A stretch of DNA of 64,000 nucleotides, from NCBI GenBank assembly GCA_029561455.1, contig JAKQIY010000013.1, positions 310,001-374,000 on the forward strand, given 5' to 3'. The stretch comes from a bacterium. Lineage in GTDB: Bacteria; Zhuqueibacterota; Zhuqueibacteria; Residuimicrobiales; Krinioviventaceae. The notes under the pieces were generated by a model. It worked only from the letters and a program-made list of their open reading frames with translations. It was not told the origin of the DNA and searched no databases. Made by a program: the position numbers and the translations under genes. Shown piece by piece: positions 28,272 to 36,833 of the stretch (its first letter is position 1; each line of letters begins with the position of its first letter).

Positions 28272-28487
28272 TCATAAATTTATTAGTTAACAGGAGTAAG
28301 CCTATAAAAGTTCGTTAAAGATTTTATTTAGTTTTGTGATTTATATTAAATAAAAATAAGCGGATATTACCCAAATTAATATACGCACTACTTTAACGAA
28401 GTTGAAAGGTTTACCTAATGATATGTCCGAATGTCTAAGGGTAAGTTCCTTGATACAGGAGCAACGCTCACATTCGGATTTTTTTTT
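28272..28487 (+). promoter_or_regulatory. Structured 5' leader with terminator-like hairpin (candidate cis-regulatory RNA)
   Basis: The 346-base gap between gcvPA and the PorV-like gene holds several helices. A perfect 10-base-pair long-range stem joins 28311-28320 and 28391-28400. Inside it is a hairpin with arms near 28356-28364 and 28378-28386 (GCG...CGC, one mismatch). Then comes a nine-base-pair stem, 28426-28434 with 28470-28478 (TCCGAATGT/ACATTCGGA). It encloses an asymmetric internal loop (10 and 7 bases) and a six-base-pair inner hairpin (28445-28450 with 28457-28462), and is followed at once by nine T residues. The terminator ends only 27 bases before the start codon, so no second promoter fits. 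Attenuation or a riboswitch is therefore likely. I recognise no known class. Confidence 0.5.
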
Positions 28488-28514
28488 GAGAGTACTTAAC
28501 AGGAGGCTTTTGTA

Positions 28515-29612
28515 ATGAAAAAGGTAATAATTAGTCTGGTTTGTATATTCATGCTGTTGTTTTCATTTGCGCAGGTTTACGCGGTAAGCGAGGCAGCGGT
28601 ATTGTTTTTAATGATTTCTCCGGGCGCCCGCGCCGCCGGTATGGGTGAAGCATTTGTTGCTCTTGCCGACGACGCAACAGCAGTATTCTGGAACCCCGCC
28701 GGTCTGGCGTTTCAACAGGGAAGAGAGGTTACCCTGATGCATGCCAACTGGCTACCGCAATTCGGGTCCGATTTATTTTATGAATTTGGCGCCTACCGGC
28801 AATCCTTTGAAGGTATTGGTACGGTTGGTTTTAACATCACTTATTTAAATCTCGGTAAACAAAGTGTTACTTTGGAAACCGGGCCTGAAGTAGTTGATGA
28901 ATTTTCCAGTAATGAATTTGCCATATCGGGAACCTTTGGTACAAAACTGAATGAAGACCTGGGTGTCGGTTTGGGTTTGCGTTATATTCGTTCCAACCTG
29001 TCGCCCATCGGCGCCGGCTCTGAAAAAGGCGACGGCCGCGCCAATGCGTTTTCTTTTGATGTTTCCGCATTATACCATACCCCATTTCTGAAAAAATTAA
29101 GCTTTGGCATTAATCTTTCCAACCTTGGTCCCAAAATTACTTATATTGATGCTGCGCAAGCTGATCCGATCCCGACCAACCTCAAAGTCGGTTTTGCCTA
29201 CAGGATCATTGATGATGAATTTAATAAATTAACCGTGGTTGGAGATCTCAATCACCTCATGGTAAAACGTTATTCCGACGGCACTTCCGATGCCTGGTAC
29301 AAGGCATTGTTCACATCACCCTGGACTGTTGTTGAAAAAGAAACCCAGAATATTGGCGGTGATGAAGAGAAGGTGACCGGTGAGAAAAAACTTTTTAACG
29401 GTATATTAAGCGGCGGCGTTGAATACTGGTACAGCAATCTTATTGCTTTACGCGCCGGTTATTATTGGGATGAACCTGGCAAAGTTAACTTTACTTCTTT
29501 TGGCGCCGGCATCCAATATAACCTGTACCGTTTTGATTTTGGCTATGTAAACGCAGCAGAGGGGCACCCCCTGTCTAATACCATGCGTTTTTCTCTGACA
29601 CTGGGCTTTTAA
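28515..29612 (+). CDS. PorV/UPF0164-family outer-membrane beta-barrel protein
   Basis: The 365-residue outer-membrane protein has a signal peptide (cleavage about residue 23, FAQVYA). The family opening follows: SPGARAAGMGEAFVALADDATAVFWNPAGLA (within 35-66). The rest alternates like a FadL-type barrel and ends in an aromatic, FSLTLGF. PorV is the shuttle or attachment component of the type IX secretion system, but many FCB genomes carry several PorV/PorQ paralogues of unknown role. The next gene encodes a protein with a T9SS sorting domain, which favours a secretion-linked role. AGGAGG lies before the ATG. A long structured leader and a downstream hairpin make it a separately regulated unit. 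Confidence 0.88.
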   Translation: MKKVIISLVCIFMLLFSFAQVYAVSEAAVLFLMISPGARAAGMGEAFVALADDATAVFWNPAGLAFQQGREVTLMHANWLPQFGSDLFYEFGAYRQSFEGIGTVGFNITYLNLGKQSVTLETGPEVVDEFSSNEFAISGTFGTKLNEDLGVGLGLRYIRSNLSPIGAGSEKGDGRANAFSFDVSALYHTPFLKKLSFGINLSNLGPKITYIDAAQADPIPTNLKVGFAYRIIDDEFNKLTVVGDLNHLMVKRYSDGTSDAWYKALFTSPWTVVEKETQNIGGDEEKVTGEKKLFNGILSGGVEYWYSNLIALRAGYYWDEPGKVNFTSFGAGIQYNLYRFDFGYVNAAEGHPLSNTMRFSLTLGF

Positions 29613-29624
29613 TGGCAACATGAT

Positions 29625-29663
29625 GAAAAGGTAAAGGAATAAAATTTATTCCTTTGCCTTTTC
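29625..29663 (+). terminator. Long hairpin after the PorV-like gene
   Basis: Arms at 29625-29643 and 29645-29663 are complementary over 19 positions with one G-T pair. The innermost pairs must open to form the loop, leaving about 17. It starts 13 bases after the stop codon. The trailing T-run is part of the arm, so this may be a terminator or an mRNA-stabilising hairpin. The stem is AT-rich and partly symmetric. Confidence 0.55.
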
Positions 29664-29765
29664 AATATCTGTAATTCATTAACCAGGCATATTTTATCCA
29701 TCCGGAAATAAAATTTACACTTTCCGGGATGATGGAATTATTATCATTTTTCTCTGGAAATCGGT

Positions 29766-32700
29766 ATGCGAAAAAACTTGGTCATATTTTTTATTCTCGG
29801 TTTTGTAATTCTGTTTTCAATAGTACAACTAGCCGCCAAACCCTCACGGTTCCATTCTCTTGCCACGAGCACAGATCCATTGCAGGTTGTGCAAAATTAT
29901 CAAACCGGTCCAACACTTCACGCAATATCAGCAACACCGGATACTGTGCGGGTGCTGGCATTACGGGCTGAATTTGTTGAAGACAACCTGGCAACTACAA
30001 CCGGCAACGGTTTATTTGATCTTTCTTCCAGCAGCAGTTATGTTATCGACCGTCCTCCGCATGATCGTTCTTATTTTCAGCAGCATTTACTGGGTTTAAG
30101 CAACTATTTCCGGCAGGTATCGCGCGGCAGATTAATAATTGAAGCCGATGTATTACCAGAAGCGGATTTGCAAGTCTATACCTTGCCGCAGAATATGGTT
30201 TACTACAGCGGCCAGGAAAACGATGAATTGAAAAAACAACGCTGGGCTGAATTACTACGCGATGTGATTACCCTGGCCAAAGAACAGCATCATCCTGATT
30301 TTTCCCGTTATGACGCCGTTATAATTTTTCATGCCGGGGTCGGTAGTGATTTTGCCTTTGATTTCGATACCACGCCCTATGATATACAATCCGTATTTCT
30401 CGATTTTGAAACATTGCTGGAAACGCTCGGTAAAGACCTTGACGGTTACCAGGGCATCGACGCCGGTAATAATGTTTATATTAAAGAAGGGATAATACTG
30501 CCGGAAATGCAAAATCAGGAAGATCAGGTTCTGGGTTTATTCGGCACCATGACCCTGCTGATGGGCAGCCAACTCGGCATGCCCAGCCTGTATAATACTA
30601 TCGACGGCACCGCCGGTATTGGCCGCTGGGGTTTGATGGATCAGGGCTCGTTCAATTTTTACGGCCTTATTTCTGCCGAACCCTGCGCCTGGAATAAGGT
30701 ATATATGGGGTGGGAAGAACCCGTGGTAATCACGAGCGGTGAAAATATCAGGATAGGCGACCCAAAATCCAAATCGGTGCCGCATATTTATAAAATACCG
30801 ATAACCGACCGGGAATATTTTCTGGTTGAAAACCGGCAGCGCGATCATAACCGCGATGGCGTTACCTTTGGTCGTGGTACCGACGGCAGCCGCGCCCAAT
30901 TCGACAGCCTGGGCAGTGTTGTTGCCGACGCCGCGTTGGAAGTGATCACCTCGGTTGATGAATACGATTTTGGCTTACCCGGTTCAGGATTACTGATTTG
31001 GCACATCGATGAAGATGTTATTGCCGAAAACTTGATAACAAATACCGTAAACAAGAATCGCGAACATCGCGGCGTCGACCTCGTGGAATGCGACGGCGCC
31101 CAGGATATTGGCTATTACTATGGTATGTTTGATCCCGGTTCCGGGACCGAATCCGGCGACTATTTTGACCCATACTGGGCCGGAAACATTTCTCATAAAA
31201 TTGTTAACAATGATGTTGATACTGTTGCTTTATCGCCGCGTACCATTCCCAGCAGCAATGCTTATGATGGCGCATTATCTCACATAAATATTTACAATAT
31301 CAGCGCCAATGACTCGGTAATGACCTTTTCATTGCGCTCCGACCTGGTGCAGGCCGGGTTCCCGCAATACGCAGGAACCGGTTTTGCCAGCGGCGCCCTC
31401 AAACCAATTACTTTGAGCGGCAATGAGCAGGGCGTTATTGCTGTGTCCCTGGCCGGACAAGTACTGGGCTGGAAAGCTAATGGAGAAAAAATTATTGCCA
31501 ACGACCAGGTGCGGACTAGATCGACCCTTTATGGAACTGATGTTATAAATAATTATGCCTGGTTTGCTGCTGCGTCCGATTCGGTAATGCTGCCTCCTGC
31601 AATTACCGATATAGACGGCGACGGCAGCGACGAGGTGATCGTTGCCGATAAACGCGGCAGTATTAAAATTTGGAAAACTGTCGACGCCAATCTTGACGGC
31701 AGCGCCGATCTTTACGCAGATATTAACATCAACGCTAAACCGACCGCCGGGCCGATGATCATTCCCGGCAGTAATGCAACACCCAATGTTATTATTGGTA
31801 CTGCCGACGGTAAAGTTATCCGCCTGCAGGTTAGTGGCGAGTTGTTTTCCCAACAACAAATTGATTTGCATGCCGGGGTTGTTGCCGGGTTGGCTTGGCA
31901 ATTACATGGACAATCCAAAATTTCTACAATCAATGTAATTACCGCCAACGGAAACCTTTGTGGTCTGGATACTGATCTGACAATGCTTTGGCAGACGGTT
32001 GTGCCATTTTTCGCTTCCCGCTATTATATCGTTAATGCCGATTTCAATGGCGGCGATGATTATGAAACGGTTGTTCTCAGTGATAAAGGTGATTTTGCCC
32101 TTTACAATTCCAGTGTGCTGCTCAGACAAAAATCTATAACCGACGCAGTTATCGGCTGTCCTCCGGCGATTGGCGATGCCGATGGCGACGACTTGCCGGA
32201 AATACTGTTCACCAGTGGCAAGTACCTGCATGCCCTGAAATATAACGGACTGACCGCAACCAATTTCCCGACAGTGGTTAGCGCTACCGGAGACGAACAA
32301 GCTCATGCAAATTCTTTGTTATCATTAAGCGATCCTGTCATGGGCTCGGTTATTTTAATTCCCGCCACTGATGGCATGATCCGGGCGGTGAACAGTAAAG
32401 CGCGTACAATACCAGGTTTCCCGTTAACTGCCGGATCAGAGATTGCCGCAACGCCCTTGTTGATCGATGTCAATAAGGATAATGACCTGGAGTGTCTTAG
32501 CCTTAGCGATGATGGTTTCCTGTATGCGTGGAATTTAGATCTACGTCCGGTGGGTGAAACTTTATGGTCACAGTATGGCGGTAATTCGGCCAATACTTTT
32601 GCCCTTGCCGGCGAACATACTATGGTTGTACCTGGCTCAGGATTATTACCGGATAAAAAAGCCTATTGTTACCCGAATCCGGTTTATAACGGCGTTTGTA

Positions 32701-32927
32701 ATATCCGTTATTTGTTAACCGAAAATGCCGAATCGGTGTCAATACGGATTTATGATATTGCCGGCGACCTGGTAACGGAGATCAATGCACCCGAAACCAC
32801 CATCGGCGAACATGAAGTTCTGTGGGATGTTGCAACTATACAAAGCGGCTCCTATATTGCCCGCATTGAAGCAAAGCGAAATAATGATAGCGGAATCAAA
32901 TTTATTAAAATTGCAGTGGTGAAATAA
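29766..32927 (+). CDS. Secreted M6-like protein with lost HExxH, beta-propeller region and T9SS sorting domain
   Basis: The 1053-residue secreted protein has a signal peptide (about 1-23) and an M6 (immune-inhibitor-A-like) metalloprotease-related domain (about 55-420). A region of FG-GAP/propeller-like repeats follows (about 520-950, repeated DIDGDGSDEVIVADK, DADGDDLPEILF and DVNKDNDLECLSL motifs). The end is a type A T9SS C-terminal sorting domain (about 965-1053, starting near YCYPNPV and containing SIRIYDIAGDLV). In active M6 enzymes the zinc motif is HExGHxLGLPDLY. Here the aligned segment reads L264-L-M-G-S-Q-L-G-M-P-S-L-Y, with no zinc ligand, so it is probably not a protease. The nearby GRWGLMDQGS segment keeps family character. 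It follows the PorV-like gene. Confidence 0.8.
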   Translation: MRKNLVIFFILGFVILFSIVQLAAKPSRFHSLATSTDPLQVVQNYQTGPTLHAISATPDTVRVLALRAEFVEDNLATTTGNGLFDLSSSSSYVIDRPPHDRSYFQQHLLGLSNYFRQVSRGRLIIEADVLPEADLQVYTLPQNMVYYSGQENDELKKQRWAELLRDVITLAKEQHHPDFSRYDAVIIFHAGVGSDFAFDFDTTPYDIQSVFLDFETLLETLGKDLDGYQGIDAGNNVYIKEGIILPEMQNQEDQVLGLFGTMTLLMGSQLGMPSLYNTIDGTAGIGRWGLMDQGSFNFYGLISAEPCAWNKVYMGWEEPVVITSGENIRIGDPKSKSVPHIYKIPITDREYFLVENRQRDHNRDGVTFGRGTDGSRAQFDSLGSVVADAALEVITSVDEYDFGLPGSGLLIWHIDEDVIAENLITNTVNKNREHRGVDLVECDGAQDIGYYYGMFDPGSGTESGDYFDPYWAGNISHKIVNNDVDTVALSPRTIPSSNAYDGALSHINIYNISANDSVMTFSLRSDLVQAGFPQYAGTGFASGALKPITLSGNEQGVIAVSLAGQVLGWKANGEKIIANDQVRTRSTLYGTDVINNYAWFAAASDSVMLPPAITDIDGDGSDEVIVADKRGSIKIWKTVDANLDGSADLYADININAKPTAGPMIIPGSNATPNVIIGTADGKVIRLQVSGELFSQQQIDLHAGVVAGLAWQLHGQSKISTINVITANGNLCGLDTDLTMLWQTVVPFFASRYYIVNADFNGGDDYETVVLSDKGDFALYNSSVLLRQKSITDAVIGCPPAIGDADGDDLPEILFTSGKYLHALKYNGLTATNFPTVVSATGDEQAHANSLLSLSDPVMGSVILIPATDGMIRAVNSKARTIPGFPLTAGSEIAATPLLIDVNKDNDLECLSLSDDGFLYAWNLDLRPVGETLWSQYGGNSANTFALAGEHTMVVPGSGLLPDKKAYCYPNPVYNGVCNIRYLLTENAESVSIRIYDIAGDLVTEINAPETTIGEHEVLWDVATIQSGSYIARIEAKRNNDSGIKFIKIAVVK

Positions 32928-35900
32928 TTGAAGAATAAAATAATCCGTCTGGTTTTTATTACAATTTGTGTACTATTGTTTCTGGGGAAAACCGGCTTGG
33001 CCCAATATGGCGAATATAGCCACCCGGAACTGGACTGGTTTACAATTGAATCCGAACATTTTAAAGTACATTACCACGAAGGCGCGGAACGAACCGCGCG
33101 TGTGGTTGCAAAAATAGGGGAGGATATATATCAGCCGATAACCGATATGTATGACTGGCGTCCTGACGGCAAAATCCATTTTATCATCAAGGATTTTGAC
33201 GATAATGCCAACGGCGCCGCTTATTATTATGATAATAAAGTAGAAATCTGGGCGCCGCAAATGACCTTTATCCTGCGCGGCACTCATAGCTGGCTGCGCA
33301 ATGTGGTAACGCATGAATTCAGCCACATGATCTCGCTTGGCGCATCACGTAAAATGACCCGTAAAATCCCCTCTTTTTATTTGCAACTGATCGGTTACGA
33401 AAAAGAAAAACGTCCTGATGTGTTGTACGGCTACCCGAACCAGATTGCTTCATACCCGCTGCCAATGACGGTAATCCCCATGTGGCTGGCCGAAGGGATG
33501 GCGCAATATCAGGTTGGCGACCTGGATTATGACCGCTGGGATTCGCACCGCGATATGCTCATCCGTACCGCCGCTATCAATAATGAGTTGCATAGCTTTG
33601 ATGAAATGGGCATTTTCAGCAAAAACAGTCTGGGTAACGAGCGTACCTATAACGCCGGTTATGCTTTAACACGCTACATTGCCGGTACCTGGGGAGAAGA
33701 AGGATTAAAACAGTTAACCCGTGAGTTACGTAAACCGTTCCAGGTTTCTGTTGATAATGCTATAAAGCAAATTACCGGTTTAAACGGCAAAGAATTATAT
33801 GCGCAGTGGCAAACGCATTTGCAGGATTACTATAACCAGCGGTTGGCAATGATCAACCAACACCCGGTTGAAGGTGAAATAATCACCAAAAAGGGGATAG
33901 GTAATATTGCCCCAGCCTGGTCGCCGGACGGCACTAGTATAGCCTGGTGCGGCTCAACTAATTCCGATTATTTAACCTATACCTCACTCAAGTTAATTGA
34001 TGTTGTTGCCGGCAAGGAAAAAATCCTTAAATCCGGCGTTAACGGCCGGGTCGCATGGTCGCCTGACGGAAAGCGTTTGTTATACCCGCGAATGCGCCGC
34101 GTCAAACACCAATCGCATTATTTCGATTTGCACGTTTATGACTTGAAAACCAAAAAAGAAAAACGACTCACTAATGGCCTGCGTGCTACCGATCCGGACT
34201 GGTCAGCCGACGGCAAACAGATTGTTTGTGTTGTACAGAATGATGGCACCGATAATCTGTTGCTTCTTGATGATACCGGCAAGACTACAAAAAATCTGAC
34301 CAGTTATCAAAACGGTGAAGGGGTGTATGCGCCGCATTTTTCTCCTGACGGTAAAAGCATTGTATTTACAAGCAGCCGTAATCATGGCCGTGATTTACGG
34401 ATTATTGAAATTGAATCAGGGCAAATCACTTCTCTTCTGGAAAACCATGGCGATGCCCGTGACCCGGTGTACTCTTCCGATGGGAAATATATCTATTTTT
34501 CATGGGATGTAACCGGCATTTTTAATATTTACCGCATCAACCCGGATGGCTCTGATCCTGTACCGCTTACTAATGTCACCGGCGGCGCTTTTATGCCGTC
34601 TATATCCGCAGACGGCAAACTGGTTTTTTCCAATTTTCAATATGACGGGTACAAACTCGCTGTAATTGACAAGCCTGCACCTGTAGACCGTGAATTTACC
34701 GTCTACATTACCGCTGATGATAAAGCGCCGGAATTGCAAACTAGAATCAATCCGGAACGCTTTCCGCAAGCCCTGAATTATGATGATAAAAATTTACCCG
34801 ATGTTGATGTAACTCCTTACAAAATGAATTACGGGCAAATGGCGTTTCTACCGCGGGTGATGCTGGATTCGAACCGGGTCAAGCTGGGCACCTATTTTTA
34901 CGCCAGCGATATTCTTGATCGTTATTCCGTATTGGGCGGCGCCGCTATGGACGGCCGCACCGACCTGGATGCTTTTGCCATTTTTGAGTTCCGCAAACTG
35001 GGCCCGACCCTGTTCATGGAACTGTACGGTTTTACCCGTAATGTAACCCGCAGTATCGAAGTGATAGAAGATTATCCCAAAAAAGTACCGGTGGATATTC
35101 ATTTTAATATTCTTGAAGCGGACCTTGGCGTACAGCACAAACTGACTGATGACCAGACATTACGATTATCATTTAATCATCAGCGCTATACCTCCAAGAT
35201 CAAGGATTTCTTTTTTCAAAATATCAAATGGGTTTCGCCCAGTAACACTTATTTTATCGGCAATCATTTTGTGGGACAATGGACTATCGATCAGGTGGTT
35301 CCTAACCTCAATTCCAGCATCAATCCTAACGCTGGTTATAAAATGGATGTGCGCTATAGTTATGAACTGAATGATTTTTTTGAAGATTATGCCACCGATA
35401 ATGATTACGGTACACCTCAGGAAATCTATTCCAATTATAATTATCATCGCGTCGAAGCGGACTGGACCGGTTATATGCCGATGCCCTGGTCGCGTAAACA
35501 TGCGTTATCCATGAATGTGCGCGGCGGCTGGATCGACCGGCCGGTGGATAGCTTTTTCAACTTTTTCGCCGGCGGAATGCCGGGTTTGCGCGGTTATCCG
35601 TTTTATAGTATCGAGGGCCGCAAGTTGTTGATCGGGCGTTTTGCCTACCGGTTCCCGGTGTTTAGCCACTGGCAAAAACGTTTCTTTAATATCACCACCG
35701 ATAAATTGTACCTCGGCGCTTTTATGGATTACGGGAATGCCTTTGATGAAAATAAAGTCGATTTTTCTAAATTCAAGCGCGATGCAGGACTGGAAATGCG
35801 TTTTTCTGCGCTTTCATTTTATGGATTCCCGACCGCCATGTCCCTGTCCGCCGCTTATTCGCTGGATAAAGTTGAGAATGAAGGTTATACCTATGGTAAA

Positions 35901-35945
35901 GAATGGCGCTATTATTTTAATTTGCTTTTCGATTATCTGGACTAG
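32928..35945 (+). CDS. Metallopeptidase / WD40-like propeller / outer-membrane barrel fusion
   Basis: The 1005-residue protein has a signal peptide (about 1-25) and a gluzincin (peptidase-MA-like) domain. Its zinc site is complete, with H129, E130 and H133 in THEFSHM and E189 in WLAEGMAQY. Next is a TolB-like propeller (about 315-590, five or more blades with PAWSPDGTSIAW, DPDWSADGKQIV, APHFSPDGKSIVF motifs). The last 350 residues form a BamA/surface-antigen-type barrel (GLRGYPFYSIEGR, YLGAFMDYGNAFD), ending in LLFDYLD. The only start giving a signal peptide is the TTG directly after the upstream stop. It is likely surface- or periplasm-facing outer-membrane machinery. The substrate is unknown, but coupling with the upstream T9SS cargo-like gene is clear. 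Confidence 0.82.
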   Translation: MKNKIIRLVFITICVLLFLGKTGLAQYGEYSHPELDWFTIESEHFKVHYHEGAERTARVVAKIGEDIYQPITDMYDWRPDGKIHFIIKDFDDNANGAAYYYDNKVEIWAPQMTFILRGTHSWLRNVVTHEFSHMISLGASRKMTRKIPSFYLQLIGYEKEKRPDVLYGYPNQIASYPLPMTVIPMWLAEGMAQYQVGDLDYDRWDSHRDMLIRTAAINNELHSFDEMGIFSKNSLGNERTYNAGYALTRYIAGTWGEEGLKQLTRELRKPFQVSVDNAIKQITGLNGKELYAQWQTHLQDYYNQRLAMINQHPVEGEIITKKGIGNIAPAWSPDGTSIAWCGSTNSDYLTYTSLKLIDVVAGKEKILKSGVNGRVAWSPDGKRLLYPRMRRVKHQSHYFDLHVYDLKTKKEKRLTNGLRATDPDWSADGKQIVCVVQNDGTDNLLLLDDTGKTTKNLTSYQNGEGVYAPHFSPDGKSIVFTSSRNHGRDLRIIEIESGQITSLLENHGDARDPVYSSDGKYIYFSWDVTGIFNIYRINPDGSDPVPLTNVTGGAFMPSISADGKLVFSNFQYDGYKLAVIDKPAPVDREFTVYITADDKAPELQTRINPERFPQALNYDDKNLPDVDVTPYKMNYGQMAFLPRVMLDSNRVKLGTYFYASDILDRYSVLGGAAMDGRTDLDAFAIFEFRKLGPTLFMELYGFTRNVTRSIEVIEDYPKKVPVDIHFNILEADLGVQHKLTDDQTLRLSFNHQRYTSKIKDFFFQNIKWVSPSNTYFIGNHFVGQWTIDQVVPNLNSSINPNAGYKMDVRYSYELNDFFEDYATDNDYGTPQEIYSNYNYHRVEADWTGYMPMPWSRKHALSMNVRGGWIDRPVDSFFNFFAGGMPGLRGYPFYSIEGRKLLIGRFAYRFPVFSHWQKRFFNITTDKLYLGAFMDYGNAFDENKVDFSKFKRDAGLEMRFSALSFYGFPTAMSLSAAYSLDKVENEGYTYGKEWRYYFNLLFDYLD

Positions 35946-36006
35946 TTTATTTCTGCAGGATATAGAGACCGGTTGCAAAATTTAATCAAGTGAAGGAGAA
36001 TGTTCC

Positions 36007-36828
36007 GTGAAAAAAATAATGATCATTTTTGTGGGTTTAATGCTTTGTGCAAGTTCCTTTGCCCAAACCACGGACTGGCAACAGTATATGCTGGCAACCA
36101 GCGCCCCGGTTTTGGCTTTGAATGATAATCCGGATAGCACAACGACCACGACTGTTGTGGAGACTGCAAAACTAAAATCTCCTAAAAGGGCTTTCTTTTT
36201 ATCGGCGGCTCTGCCCGGCGCCGGTCAATATTACAATAACTCGTATCTTAAAGCTGCCGGTTTTCTGGCCCTGGAAGCTGCCGGTTGGGCGGCCTATATC
36301 AGCTATAACGGCAAAGGCAACGATATTGAAGATGAATTTGAGGCTTATGCTGATCAGCACTGGAGTGAAGATAAATACTGGGACTGGATTGCACAGCATT
36401 CCGGTAAAGAACGCAACGACCTGACGGCATTACGGGACTGGGAACATTCTCAATTCAGTCATGGCCTGCATGAGCAAAAAGATCAGCAATATTATGAAAT
36501 GATCGGTAAATACTACCAGTTCAACTGGGGTTGGGATGATTTCCGCACTCTTTACAGTATTGGTTTAACCGATAAAGAGATGGTCGATGGCAAACTTATT
36601 TCTCCCAACCGTCTGAATTATGAAGATCGCCGCCACGACAGCAACGATGCTTTTAAAAAAGCAACTACGGCGTCGACTATTGTTATTGTAAATCATCTCC
36701 TGTCCGCAGTTGAAGCCGCCTGGGACGCCTCCCGGCAGAACAAACGGGTACAAACTACCCTGCGCTTTGAACCGAAATTTATGAATAATCAGCAATATAC
36801 TGTTTTAGCTTTGCATTTAAACTGGTGA
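36007..36828 (+). CDS. DUF5683-like envelope protein, first of two paralogues
   Basis: The 273-residue protein has a signal peptide (about 1-20, SSFAQT) and a GTG start with GAAGGAGAAT upstream. The conserved core begins with RAFFLSAALPGAGQYYNNSYLKAAGF (within about 61-86), a short hydrophobic glycine-rich segment, and ends with a second hydrophobic helix around SAVEAAWDAS. This LPGxGQxY pattern is that of DUF5683/P13-type proteins, small predicted inner-membrane or outer-membrane proteins of unknown role. The next gene is a diverged paralogue. It ends within three bases of the next frame's upstream extension. Confidence 0.6.
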   Translation: MKKIMIIFVGLMLCASSFAQTTDWQQYMLATSAPVLALNDNPDSTTTTTVVETAKLKSPKRAFFLSAALPGAGQYYNNSYLKAAGFLALEAAGWAAYISYNGKGNDIEDEFEAYADQHWSEDKYWDWIAQHSGKERNDLTALRDWEHSQFSHGLHEQKDQQYYEMIGKYYQFNWGWDDFRTLYSIGLTDKEMVDGKLISPNRLNYEDRRHDSNDAFKKATTASTIVIVNHLLSAVEAAWDASRQNKRVQTTLRFEPKFMNNQQYTVLALHLNW

Positions 36829-36833
36829 GACCC

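Noticed and set aside
28272-28487. A known riboswitch (c-di-GMP, cobalamin, SAM, TPP, fluoride) in the leader
   Set aside because: None of the conserved core sequences of these classes is present, so I left the class open.
28426-28487. Terminator of the gcvPA operon
   Set aside because: A good promoter lies between gcvPA and the hairpin and the hairpin is 257 bases from the gcvPA stop, so it belongs to the PorV transcript, although it could also stop read-through.
29766-35945. One gene broken by a frameshift
   Set aside because: Each frame has its own signal peptide and complete C-terminal domain, so two genes are the right reading.
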